From contig CAWZYM010000301.1 in NCBI GenBank assembly GCA_963966185.1, positions 310,001-374,000 of the forward strand: DNA of 64,000 nucleotides, in the 5' to 3' direction. The notes below the pieces were generated by a model. It saw nothing but the letters and a program-made list of their open reading frames with translations, was not told where the DNA came from and did not search any database. The translations under genes and the position numbers were made by a program. Positions 37,957 to 49,429 of the stretch are shown piece after piece (within the stretch, counting starts at the first letter, position 1; each line of letters starts with the position of its first letter). This stretch comes from Rhabditoides inermis (Eukaryota; Nematoda; Chromadorea; Rhabditida; Rhabditidae).

Positions 37957-39820
37957 AAATTCTATCAGTAGTTGACAATGATTAGTTATCACGGATCTAA
38001 TATTATAAAATCTCTACTCTCGCCTTTGATCACAGACAGCCGCTCCGCGCACCTCAGCGGTAAAATTCTATCAGTAGCTGGTTGACAATTATTATTTATC
38101 ACGGATCTAATATTATAAAATCTCTACTCTCGCCTTTGATCACAGACAGCCGCTCCGCGCGCCTCCGCGGTCAAATCCTATCAGTAGCTGGTTGACAATG
38201 ATTAGTTATCACGAATCTAACATTATAAAATCTCTACTCTCGCCTTTGATCACAGACAGCCGCTCCGCGCGCCTCCGCGGTCAAATCCTCTCAGTAGCTG
38301 GTTGACAATGATTAGTTATCACGGATCTAATATTATAAAATCTCTACTCTCGCCTTTGATCACAGACAGCCGCTCCGCGCACCTCAGCGGTAAAATTCTA
38401 TCAGTAGCTGGTTGACAATTATTATTTATCACGGATCTAATATTATAAAATCTCTACTCTCGCCTTTGATCACAGACAGCCGCTCCGCGCGCCTCCGCGG
38501 TCAAATCCTATCAGTAGCTGGTTGACAATGATTAGTTATCACGAATCTAACATTATAAAATCTCTACTCTCGCCTTTGATCACAGACAGCCGCTCCGCGC
38601 GCCTCCGCGGTCAAATCCTCTCAGTAGCTGGTTGACAATGATTAGTTATCACGGATCTAATATTATAAAATCTCTACTCTCGCCTTTGATCACAGACAGC
38701 CGCTCCGCGCACCTCAGCGGTAAAATTCTATCAGTAGCTGGTTGACAATTATTATTTATCACGGATCTAATATTATAAAATCTCTACTCTCGCCTTTGAT
38801 CACAGACAGCCGCTCCGCGCGCCTCCGCGGTCAAATCCTATCAGTAGCTGGTTGACAATGATTAGTTATCACGAATCTAACATTATAAAATCTCTACTCT
38901 CGCCTTTGATCACAGACAGCCGCTCCGCGCGCCTCCGCGGTCAAATCCTCTCAGTAGCTGGTTGACAATGATTAGTTATCACGGATCTAATATTATAAAA
39001 TCTCTACTCTCGCCTTTGATCACAGACAGCCGCTCCGCGCACCTCAGCGGTAAAATTCTATCAGTAGCTGGTTGACAATTATTATTTATCACGGATCTAA
39101 TATTATAAAATCTCTACTCTCGCCTTTGATCACAGACAGCCGCTCCGCGCGCCTCCGCGGTCAAATCCTATCAGTAGCTGGTTGACAATGATTAGTTATC
39201 ACGAATCTAACATTATAAAATCTCTACTCTCGCCTTTGATCACAGACAGCCGCTCCGCGCGCCTCCGCGGTCAAATCCTATCAGTAGCTGGTTGACAATG
39301 ATTAGTTATCACGGATCTAATATTATAAAATCTCTACTCTCGCCTTTGATCACAGACAGCCGCTCCGCGCACCTCAGCGGTAAAATTCTATCAGTAGCTG
39401 GTTGACAATTATTATTTATCACGGATCTAATATTATAAAATCTCTACTCTCGCCTTTGATCACAGACAGCCGCTCCGCGCGCCTCCGCGGTCAAATCCTA
39501 TCAGTAGCTGGTTGACAATGATTAGTTATCATGAATCTAACATTATAAAATCTCTACTCTCGCCTTTGATCACAGACAGCCGCTCCGCGCGCCTCCGCGG
39601 TCAAATCCTATCAGTAGCTGGTTGACAATTATTAGTTTTCACTGATCTAATATTATAAAATATCTACTCTCGCCTATGATCATAGACAGCCGCTCCGCGC
39701 GCCTCCGCGGTCAAATCCTATCAGTAGCTGGTTGAAAATGGTTAGTTATCACGGATCTAATATTATAAAATATCTACTCTCGCCTACGATCATAGACATC
39801 CGCTCCGCGCGCCTCCGCGC
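37956..39820 (+). repeat. B-monomer array, about 17 units, five copies of a 330-bp trimer
   Basis: The same B trimer as in 32446-33212, here five times (acctcagcggtaaaattcta at 38051, 38381, 38711, 39041, 39371, exactly 330 bp apart), plus an extra tattagttttcactgatcta unit near 39630. The sister array has two trimers, so three trimers (990 bp) and one monomer account for its greater length. Confidence 0.9.
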
Positions 39821-40490
39821 AGTAATAATTGATCCCTACTACTGATATGCATTTTCTTCGACTCTCTGATCGTTCACATTCTCGTATGCACATAGAAAGC
39901 GCTCCGGCACGCTCCGCGCGCCTTCGCGGTCAAAGTATATCAGTATATCAGTAATAATAAGAATATATTGATCACTGCTACTGATATGACTTTTCTCCGA
40001 CTCTCTGATCGTTCACTTTCTCGTATGCACATAGAAAGCGCTCCGGCACGCTTCGCGCGCCTCCGCGGTCAAAGTATATCAGTAGATCAGTAATAATAAG
40101 AATATATTGAACACTGATACTGATATGACTTTTTTCTGACTCTCTGATCGTTCATTTTCTCGTATGCACATAGAAAGCGCTCCGGCACGCTTCGCGCGCC
40201 TCCGCGGTCAAAGTATATCAGTAGATCAGTAAAAATAAGAATATATTGATCACTACTACTGATATGCATTTTATCCGACTCTCTGATCTTTCACTCTCGT
40301 ATGCACATAGAAGGCACTCCGGCACGCTTCGCGCGCCTCCGCGGTCAAAGCCGATCAGTAGATCAGTAATTATAAAAAAAACATTGATCACTGCTACTGA
40401 TATGCCTGATATGCATTTTCTCCGACTCTCTGATTGTTCACTTTCTCGTATGCACATAGAAAGCGCTCCGGCACGCTCCGCGGTAAAAGC
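39820..40490 (+). repeat. A-monomer array, about 5 units
   Basis: Sister of 33212-34430 but shorter. Near 40403 a partial unit joint reads gatatgcctgatatgcattt, a small tandem slip within a monomer. Confidence 0.85.
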
Positions 40491-40568
40491 CTATCAGTAG
40501 CTGGTTGACAATTTTTATTTATTATAGATCCAAGTATAATTATTAGTTATCACTGGTCTAATATAAGC

Positions 40569-40624
<56 letters not shown>

Positions 40625-40864
40625 TGAGCAGCTGGTTGACAATTATTATTGATTTTAGTTCCAAGTAGACTTCATATTTCTCACTAATCTAAAATCATAT
40701 TATATAAGAGAGAGATAGAGGAAGAGAGGAAGAGAGATGACTGATCTTTATTTATTTCCTTATTTTTTTCAATTTTCAGTAATTTTAAATAATTAGAAAG
40801 TGTCACAGTCTATCTGGTTGATAGTATCTGCTTGAATGCTTTTCTACAGATGTTATATTTACTA
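40490..40864 (+). repeat. Double link, (GA)n tracts and orphan core tail
   Basis: Same order as 34430-34826: link, GA (40566-40624), second link, weak GA, then the core tail without a core from 40737. The core deletion therefore predates the duplication of this large segment. Confidence 0.88.
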
Positions 40865-41175
40865 TGCTCATAGAAGACGCTCCGGCACGCTCCGCGGTCA
40901 TAGCTTATCAGTATTTCAGTGATAAAAATAATAATAAAATGATCACTGATACTGTTATGCATTTTCTCCTACTCTCTCATATTTTACTTTCTCGTATAAA
41001 CATAGAGGGCGCTCCGGCACGCTTCGCACGCCTCCGCGGTCAAAGCCGATCATTAGATCAGTAATAATTGATCACTGATACTGATATGCATTCTCTCCTA
41101 CTCTCTGATCTTTCACTCTCTCGTATGCACATAGAGGGCGCTCCGGCACACTCCGCGGTAAAATATTATAAAATA

Positions 41176-41224
<49 letters not shown>
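40864..41224 (+). repeat. A-monomer array with terminal link/GA
   Basis: Near-copy of 34826-35184, ending in GA at about 41179-41224 before core 10. Confidence 0.85.
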
Positions 41225-41225
<1 letters not shown>

Positions 41226-42345
41226 GAAAAAAGAGGGATGAGAAAATGAGAGGGATGAGAAAAGGAGGTTACATAGTATTCCGCCTCGCCTCACTTCCCT
41301 GATTGAATATAGAATGTCGTTAGTGCATACAGTTTTATTTGTATTGTATTTGCTCAGGATATAGAATTTGCACCGTTTGTTGGAAGTGTGGTGAGCTGTT
41401 TCGTAGTGCATGGTAATGTTCTCGCTCATTTGCACAGTTTACTGTCTCTTTCTCTGTCATCAGACAGACTGGCAGCTGGCGCACTCTCACCTCGCCACAC
41501 TCTCTCGTCGCGGGGCAATAAAGTGGCGTCGATTAGAGGAATTTAATTGATAGCGAGCGTCAGAGGTCACAAAAAGATGCAAATTTTGGTAGAAGTGTAG
41601 TGGCCACCTATTTGCATGTTGTAGTAAAGGGAAACCTTACACGGTTGCCTAGTTTTCTTGAACAGCCCGCGACAACTGTTTAGTGTCGCCTCGCCTCGAC
41701 TAAATCACTTCGTGAAAGGAAACCAGGAAGAGTTCTAAAAAGATTACGGGCAGATTTGTAGGTGAGGGAGTGTAGAGGAGTGACGTCGAAACCGTTTCTC
41801 GATAGCAGAAGTCTGCGATTCGCAGTACTCGTTCTTGTAAGGTCTACTCGCCGCAGCCGATTCGCCAGTGACCCGTCTCTTCATCTGACAGTGTCAGATG
41901 CAGTGTCAGATGCAAACGTTCAACGACCTAACCGTATCTTCATCTGACACACTATTTCGCCGCTTTTCTGTCTGACTCTCTCGGATTACGCGCTATTTCG
42001 TCGGACATTCTTGAGCTTATAGCTCCGCGGATATGAGAGATAACGATCTGAAGATTGGAATCCTGCATCTCGGGACCGAGACCATCGGATCGATGTCACG
42101 TTTGGCTAGATAGGGGTAGTGTTTGGCGCGGTAGAGCGATGGACGTACGGAAACCATAGGGCATTTTACACTTACACCCGACTAGCGCGCTTCGCGCGCT
42201 AGAAATATAGGTTTAAAATAGAGGAGAAAATTATCTATCGATTGATATATAGATTGACTTGATATGTGCTCAGGAAGTGCTATTAGGAGCTGTGCTAGAA
42301 GTGCTGTTGTCAGTCTTCCAGTACATGACTGATCTTTATTTATTT
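41225..42345 (+). repeat. Core module copy 10, chimeric between two core subfamilies
   Basis: Hairpin at 42182-42202. Around 41850-41945 it contains both diagnostic blocks in series: ccgcagccgattcgccagtg, then gcaaacgttcaacgaccta, which other cores carry as alternatives. They are joined by repeated tcagatgcagtgtcagatgc. The join creates a 9-bp palindrome (catctgaca / g / tgtcagatg at 41882-41900). The tail is cut at tatttccttcaag and passes straight to B monomers. Confidence 0.9.
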
Positions 42346-44362
42346 CCTTCAAGTTCTATCATTAGCTGGTTGACGATGATTAGTTATCACGGATCTAATA
42401 TTATAAAATATCTACTCTCGCCTACGATCATAGACAGCCGCTCCGCGCGCCTCCGCGGTCAAATTCTATCAGTAGCCGGTTGACAATGATTCGTTATCAC
42501 GGATCTAATATTATAAAATATCTACTCTCGCCTACGATCATAGACAGCCGCTCCGCGCGCCTCAGCGGTCAAATTCTATCAGTAGCTGATTGACAATGAT
42601 TAGTTATCACGGATCTAATATTATAAAATCTCTACTCTCGCCTTTGATCACAGACAGCCGCTCCGCGCGCCTCAGCGGTCAAATTCTATCAGTAGCTGAT
42701 TGACAATGATTAGTTATCACAGATCTAATATTATAAAATCTCGACTCTCGCCTATGATCTCAGACAGCCGTTCCGCGCGCCTCAGCGGTCAAATTTTATC
42801 AGTAGCTGGTTGACAATGATTAGTTATCACGGATCTAATATTATAAAATCTCTACTCTCGCCTTTGATCACAGACAGCCGCTCCGCGCGCCTCAGCGGTC
42901 AAATTCTATCAGTAGCTGGTTGACAATGATTAGTTATCACGGATCTAATATTATAAAATCTCTACTCTCGCCTTTGATCACAGACAGCCGCTCCGCGCGC
43001 CTCAGCGGTCAAATTCTATCAGTAGCTGATTGACAATGATTAGTTATCACGGATCTAATATTATAAAATCTCGACTCTCGCCTATGATCACAGACAGCCA
43101 CTCCGCGCGCCTCAGCGGTCAAATTCTATCAGTAGCTGGTTGACAATGATTAGTTATCACGGATCTAATATTATAAAATCTCGACTCTCGCCTATGATCT
43201 CAGACAGCCGTTCCGCGCGCCTCAGCGGTCAAATTCTATCAGTAGCTGGTTGACAATGATTAGTTATCACGAATCTAATATTATAAAATCTCGACTCTCG
43301 CCTATGATCTCAGACAGCCGTTCCGCGCGCCTCAGCGGTCAAATTTTATCAGTAGCTGGTTGACAATGATTAGTTATCACGGATCTAATATTATAAAATC
43401 TCTACTCTCGCCTTTGATCACAGACAGCCGTTCCGCGCGCCTCAGCGGTCAAATTTTATCAGTAGCTGGTTGACAATGATTAGTTATCACGGATCTAATA
43501 TTATAAAATCTCTACTCTCGCCTTTGATCACAGACAGCCGTTCCGCGCGCCTCAGCGGTCAAATTTTATCAGTAGCTGGTTGACAATGATTAGTTATCAC
43601 GGATCTAATATTATAAAATCTCTACTCTCGCCTTTGATCACAGACAGCCGCTCCGCGCGCCTCAGCGGTCAAATTCTATCAGTAGCTGGTTGACAATGAT
43701 TAGTTATCACGGATCTAATATTATAAAATCTCGACTCTCGCCTATGATCTCAGACAGCCGTTCCGCGCGCCTCAGCGGTCAAATTCTATCAGTAGCTGGT
43801 TGACAATGATTAGTTATCACGAATCTAATATTATAAATTCTCTACTCTCGCCTTTGATCACAGACAGCCACTCCGCGCGCCTCAGCTGTCAAATTCTATC
43901 AGTAGCTGATTGACAATGATTATTTATCACTGATCTAATATTATAAAATATCTACTTTCGCTTTTAATCACAGACAGCCGCTCCGCGCGCCTCAGCGGTC
44001 AATTTCTATCAGTAGCTGGTTGACAATGAATAGTTATCACGGATCTGATATTATAAAATCTCTACTCTCACCTTTGATCACAGACAGCCACTCCGCGCGC
44101 CTCAGCGGTCAAATTCTATCAGTAGCTGATTGACAATGATTATTTATCACTGATCTAATAATATAAAATATCTACTCTCGCCTTTGATCACAGACAGCCG
44201 CTCCGCGCGCCTCAGCGGTCAAATTCTATCAGTAGCTGGTTGACAATGATTAGTTATCACGGATCTAATATTATAAAATCTCGACTCTCGCGTATAATCA
44301 TAGACAGCCGCTCCGCGCGCCTCAGCGGTCAAATCCTATCAGTAGCTGGTTGACAATTATTA
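42345..44362 (+). repeat. B-monomer array, about 18 units
   Basis: The longest uninterrupted B array, strictly 110 bp in period. Variants alternate: tcgactctcgcctatgatct with agccgttccgc against the standard tctactctcgcctttgatca, giving mixed higher-order order without one fixed unit. All units carry ctcagcggtc rather than ctccgcggtc except the first, so this array has homogenised on the A variant at that site. Confidence 0.9.
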
Positions 44363-44411
44363 TAAAACAAAGAGATAGTGAGAGAGAAAAAGAGTGAGAA
44401 AGAGAAAGAGA

Positions 44412-44467
<56 letters not shown>

Positions 44468-44535
44468 TGAACAGCTTGTTGACAAATAATATTTTTTTAG
44501 ATCCAAGTAGACATTATAATCTAAATGCATAAGAT

Positions 44536-44579
<44 letters not shown>

Positions 44580-44723
44580 GAGAGGGAGAGAGAGATAGAG
44601 ATAGAGGAAGAGAGGGAGAGAGGGAGAGAGAGAAGGAGATGAAAAAGAGCAAGACAAAAAAGAGTGAGAGACAAAAGAGAGAGAGAGAGGGGGGGGGAGA
44701 CGAAAAAGAGAGAGAGAAGAAAA

Positions 44724-44783
<60 letters not shown>

Positions 44784-44835
44784 AAACAAGAGAGAAGAAA
44801 GAGAGAAAGAGAGAAAGAGAGAGAGAGACGAAAAA
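44362..44835 (+). repeat. Two (GA)n tracts with link, preceding core 11
   Basis: GA at about 44367-44463, a link remnant (aacagcttgttgacaaataa), then a complex purine tract at 44538-44835 with gagggagag, gatagag, gacaaaag and a run of nine G at 44689-44697. It is the longest purine-rich block in the window (about 300 bp). Open frames of 68-121 codons here are simple-repeat translations. Confidence 0.9.
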
Positions 44836-45980
44836 GAAAGGATGAGAAAAGGAGGTGTTTCCCTTCGACTAACTTTCATGATTGATTATAGAATGATAGT
44901 AATGTTGTATTGTATTTACTCAGAACATAGTAATCGCGCAGTTTGTTGGAGTGTGATGAGCTGTTTCGTAGTGCGTGGTGATGTTCTCGCTCATTTGCAC
45001 AATTGACTGTCTCTTTCTCTAACAGCAGACAGACTGGCAGCTGGCGCACTCTCACCTCGCCACACTCTCTCGTCGCGGGGCAATAAACCGACGTCGATTA
45101 GAGGAATTTAATTGATAGCGGGCGTCAGAGGTCACAAAAAGATGCAAATTTTGGTAGAAGTGTAGTGGCCACCTATTTGCATGTTGTAGTAAAGGGAAAC
45201 CTTACACGGTTGCCTAGTTTTCTTGAACAGCCCGCGACAACTGTTTAGTGTCGCCTCGCCTCGACTAAATCACTTCGTGAAAGGAAACCAGGAAGAGTTA
45301 TAAAAAGATTACGGGCAGATTTGTAGGTGAGGGAGTGTAGAGGAGTGACGTCGAAACCGTTTTTCGATAGCTGAAGTCTGCGATCCGCAGTGCTCGTTCT
45401 TGTAAGGTCTACTCGCCGCAGCCGATTCGCCAGTGACCCGTCTCCTCGCCTCACACACTATTTCGCCGCTTTTGTGTCTGACTCTCTCTGATTACGCGCT
45501 ATTTCGTCGGACTTTCTGGAGCTTATAGCTCCGCGGATATGAGAGATAAAGGGCTGAAAATTGGAATCCTGCATCTCGGGACAGAGACCATCGGATCGAT
45601 GTCACGTTTGGCTAGATAGGAGTAGTGGCTGGCGCGGTAGAGCGATGGACGGACGGAAACCATAGGGCATTTTGCACAGCTAGGCGCAGCGGGCGCTGCG
45701 ACTAGCGCGCTTCGCGCGCTAGAAATATAGGTATAAAATAGAGGAGAAAATTATCTATCGATTGATATATAGATTGACTTGATATGTGCTCTGGAAAATG
45801 CTATTAGGAGCTGTGCTAGAAGTGCTGTTGTCAGTCTTTCAATAGATGACTGATCTTTATTTATTTCCCTATTTTTTTATTTTTCAGTAGTTTCAAATAT
45901 TTAGAAAGTGTCACAGTTTATCAGTATCTGGTTGATAGTATCTGCTTGACTGCTTATCTACAGATGTTATATTTACTATG
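44836..45980 (+). repeat. Core module copy 11 with tail
   Basis: Hairpin at 45702-45722, preceded by the second small palindrome gcgcagcgggcgctgcg. Its first ~40 bp are shortened and differ (gtgtttcccttcgactaact in place of the usual ttcgcctcgcctcacttc). The homologous minus-strand frame is cut to 69 codons here (45245-45454). Confidence 0.9.
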
Positions 45981-47815
45981 CTCATAGAAGGCGATCCGGG
46001 CACGCTCCGCGCGCCTCCACGGTTAAAGTATATCAGTAGATCAGTAATTATAATAAAACATTGATCACTGATACTGATATGCATTTTCTCCGACTCTCTG
46101 ATCGTTCCCTCTCTCGTATGCACATAGAAAGCGCTCCGGTACGCTTCGCGCGCCTCCGCGGTCAAAGTCGATCAGTAGATCAGTAATACCAAGACTATAT
46201 TTATCACTGCTACTGATATGCATTTTCTCCAACTCTCTGATCTTTCACTCTCTCGTATGCACATAGAAAGCGCTCCGGCACGCTTCGCGCGCCTCCGCGG
46301 TCAAAGTCGATCAGTAGATCAGTAATAATAAGACTGTATTGATTACTGCTACTGATATGCATTTTCTTCGACTCTCTGATCTTTCACTTTCTCGTATGCA
46401 CATAGAAAGCGCTCCGGCACGCTCCGCGCGCCTCCGCGGTCAAAGTATATCAGTAGATCAGTAATAACAAGACTATATTTATCACTGCTACTGATATGCA
46501 TTTTCTCCGACTCTCTGATCGTTCACTTTCTCGTAAGCACATAGAGGGCGCTCCGGCACGCTTCGCGCGCCTCCGCGGTCAAAGCCGATCAGTATATCAG
46601 TAATTATAATAAAACATTGATCACTGATACTGATATGCATTTTCTCCGACTCTCTGATCGTTCACTCTCTCGTATGCACATAGAGGACGCTCCGGCACGC
46701 TTCGCGCGCCTCCGCGGTCAAATCCTATCAGTAGATCATTAAAAATAAGAATATACTGATCACTGCTACTGATATGCATTTTCTCCGACTCTCTGATCGT
46801 TCCCTCTCTCGTATGCACATAGAAAGCGCTCCGGTACGCTTCGCGCGCCTCCGCGGTCAAAGCCTATCAGTAGATCAGTAATTATAATAATATACTGATC
46901 ACTGATACTGATATGCCTTCTCTCCTACTCTCTGATCTTTTACTCTCTCGTACGCACATAGAAAGCGCTCCGGCACGCTTCGCGCGCCTCCGCGGTCAAT
47001 GCCGATCAGTAGATCAGTAATAACAAGACTATATTTATCACTGCTACTGATATGCATTTTCTCCGACTCTCTGATCGTTCACTTTCTCGTATGCACATAG
47101 AAAGCGATCCGGCACGCTTCGCGCGCCTCCGCGGTCAAATCCTATCAGTAGATCAATAATTAAAATAATATAATTTCACTGCTACTGATATGCAATCTCT
47201 CCTACTCTCTGATCTTTCACTCTCTCGTATGCACATAGAGGGCGCTCCGGCACGCTTCGCGCGCCTCCGCGGTCAAAGTCTATCAGTAGATCAGTAATTA
47301 TAAAAAATATAATGTCACTGCTACTGATATGCATTCTCTCCTACTCTCTGATCTTTCACTCTCTCGTAAGCACATAGAGGGCGCTCCGGCACGCTTCGCG
47401 CGCCTCCGCGGTCAAAGCCGATCAGTATATCAGTAATTATAATAAAACATTGATCACTGATACTGATATGCATTTTCTCCGACTCTCTGATCGTTCACTC
47501 TCTCGTATGCACATAGAGGGCGCTCCGGCACGCTTCGCGCGCCTCCGCGGTCAAATCCTATCAGTAGATCACTAAAAATAAGAATACACTGATCACTGCT
47601 ACTGATATGCATTTTCTCCGACTCTCTGATCGTTCCCTCTCTCGTATGCACATAGAAAGCGCTCCGGTACGCTTCGCGCGCCTCCGCGGTCAAAGCCTAT
47701 CAGTAGATCAGTAATTATAATAATATTTAGATCACTGATACTGATATGCATTCTCTTCTACTGTCTGATCTTTTACTCTCTCGTATGCCCTTAGAGGGCG
47801 CTCCGGCACACTCCC
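45980..47815 (+). repeat. A-monomer array, about 13 units
   Basis: A array in which a ~833-bp block (about six monomers) repeats: matching minus-strand frames lie at 46621-46860 and 47454-47693, with a related one at 45911-46165. Units with a tataatttcactgctactg or tataatgtcactgctactg spacer (lost tgatc) occur at about 47170 and 47305. Confidence 0.85.
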
Positions 47816-47896
47816 TATCAGTAGCTGGTTGACAATTATTATTTATTACAGATCCAAGTTTAATTTATAGTTGTCACTGGTCTAATATTATAAAAT

Positions 47897-47938
<42 letters not shown>

Positions 47939-48008
47939 TCGAGAGAGGAAGAGAGGAAGAGAGTGAGAGAGGGAGAGAAAGAGAGGGAGAGAGACGAAAG
48001 AGAGAGAG

Positions 48009-48047
<39 letters not shown>

Positions 48048-48112
48048 TGAGAAAAGGAGAGAGATGAGAAAAAGAGTTTACATATTATTTCGCCTCGCCT
48101 CACTTTAATAAT
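47815..48112 (+). repeat. Link, (GA)n tract and truncated core
   Basis: Link then GA (about 47898-48046) with gtgatcgag and gacgaaag interruptions, then only the first ~65 bp of a core (gagtttacatattatttcgc to ctcacttt). The core stops there and joins an A spacer (taataatgagaatatattga). This core has no hairpin and is not counted among the 13. Confidence 0.85.
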
Positions 48113-48643
48113 GAGAATATATTGATCACTGTTACTGATATGCATTCTCTCCGACTCTCTGATATTTCACTCTTTCAGACGCACATAGGAGGCGCTCCGG
48201 CACACTTCGCGCGCCTTCGCGGTCAAAGTCTATCAAAAGATCAGTAATAATGAGAATATATTGATCACTGTTACTGATATGCTTTTTCTCCGACTTTCTG
48301 ATATTTCACTTTCTCGGATGCACATAGGAGGCGCTCCGGCACGCTTCGCGCGCCTCCGCGGTCAAAGTCTATCAGTAGATCAGTAATAATAAGAATATAT
48401 TGATCACTGTTACTGATATGCATTCTCTCCGACTCTCTGATATTTCACTCTCTCGGATGCACATAGGAGGCGCTCCGGCACGCTTCGCGCGCCTCCGCGG
48501 TCAAAGTCTATCAGTAGATCAGTAATAGTAAGAATGTATTGATCACTGCTACTGATATGAATTTTCTCCGACTCTCTGATCGTTCACTTTCTCGTATGCA
48601 CATAGAAAGCGCTCCGGCACGCTTCGCGCGCCTCCGCGGTCAT
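48112..48643 (+). repeat. A-monomer array, 4 units
   Basis: Three units with ctcggatgcacataggaggc and one with gaattttctccgactctctg. The last ends in ccgcggtcatagt, where the transposon inserted. Confidence 0.85.
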
Positions 48644-48646
48644 AGT
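48644..48646. other. Left target-site duplication (AGT)
   Basis: AGT directly before the first TIR base. The same three bases follow the last TIR base at 54759-54761. Confidence 0.9.
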
Positions 48647-48677
48647 GATCCTGTCCTAACACGTTACTGGAAAATCC

Positions 48678-48736
48678 ATTTTCCACCTGGAAAATCCAGT
48701 TTTCCAGTGGAAAACTGGATTTTCCAGGTGGAAAAT
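48678..48736. repeat. 59-bp palindrome near left transposon end
   Basis: Two 29-bp arms surround a single G at 48707; the left arm starts attttccacctgg and the right arm ends ccaggtggaaaat. The mirrored copy is at 54669-54727. Such a stem could form a cruciform or serve as paired transposase sites; that role is inference. Confidence 0.88.
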
Positions 48737-49030
48737 CCAGTTTTCCAGTGGAACATCCAGTTTTCCAGTGGAACATCCAGTTTTTCGCTGGATTTTCCAT
48801 TTCTCCAGTGAAAAACTTCACTTTTCCACAAGTGGATTCCACTTTTTCAATGGATTTTCCAATACGCTTTTTCCGTCCCGAAAGGAAGACGGTTAAAACT
48901 AGAACACACGGCGGAAGAACGGAGTCGTTCAAAATTATTTATTTACGTATTGTTTTCGTAATATGATGTTGTTTTTGTTGATGTCGTTGTTTTAATTGGT
49001 TTTATTCGCGGTAATTGTGAGTAGTTTATA

Positions 49031-49195
49031 ACTATTTTCAAGATTCAAACGGAATGTTAACATTTTCCGAAAAATAACAAAATGTGGCCGAAATCGTCTG
49101 ATTTCTTGCAAAACAAAACAAATTTGTCTGTAAAAAGTTTTCATTTGCGAACATTTTCAAACTGCGAAACATTCCGTTTGCATCTTGAACATAGT
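49031..49195. repeat. Subterminal inverted repeat in left TIR
   Basis: Arms 49031-49058 and 49168-49195 (28 bp) pair with two mismatches; the shared part contains caaacggaatgtt. Mirrored in the right TIR at 54210-54237 and 54347-54374. Confidence 0.75.
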
Positions 49196-49429
49196 TTATA
49201 CGTTTCTGGTATTGTTTATAACGTATGCTTTGAAGGAGGCCGAGCGACTCGGCCTCGGCCGTTCCACGCTTGTCTCGCTGTAAGTATTACTTCGTCCGGA
49301 GTCTTCGCAGCAGCGGAAGACCTACGTCACACACAACCGCGTCTCTCTCCACCATCGTCGTCTGCTTTGCCAGCGTCGCCAAGTGGTGAGTCTTGGTCAA
49401 GCATTCGATTGTTGATCGCTAATTGATGT

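Noticed and set aside
42345..44362. Regular 110-bp arrays as a possible CRISPR
   Set aside because: The whole monomer is repeated with no unique spacers; these are eukaryotic satellites and no cas genes are present.
44514..44879. Ser/Leu-rich and Arg/Glu-rich open frames over GA/CT tracts (also near 994, 2976, 13019, 29689, 61746)
   Set aside because: Low-complexity translation of dinucleotide repeats on either strand.
45920..45950. 18S rRNA 5'-end-like 12-mer (tatctggttgat) in core tails
   Set aside because: The match stops after 12 bases and the phrase belongs to the satellite family's tatcagtagctggttga; no rRNA follows.
49082..49426. 114-codon frame within the left TIR, with an identical one at 53979-54323
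   Set aside because: It exists twice because the TIRs are identical, overlaps the inverted repeat and leader intron, and joins no downstream exon in frame with the proposed gene. Not annotated as a gene, but expression was not excluded.
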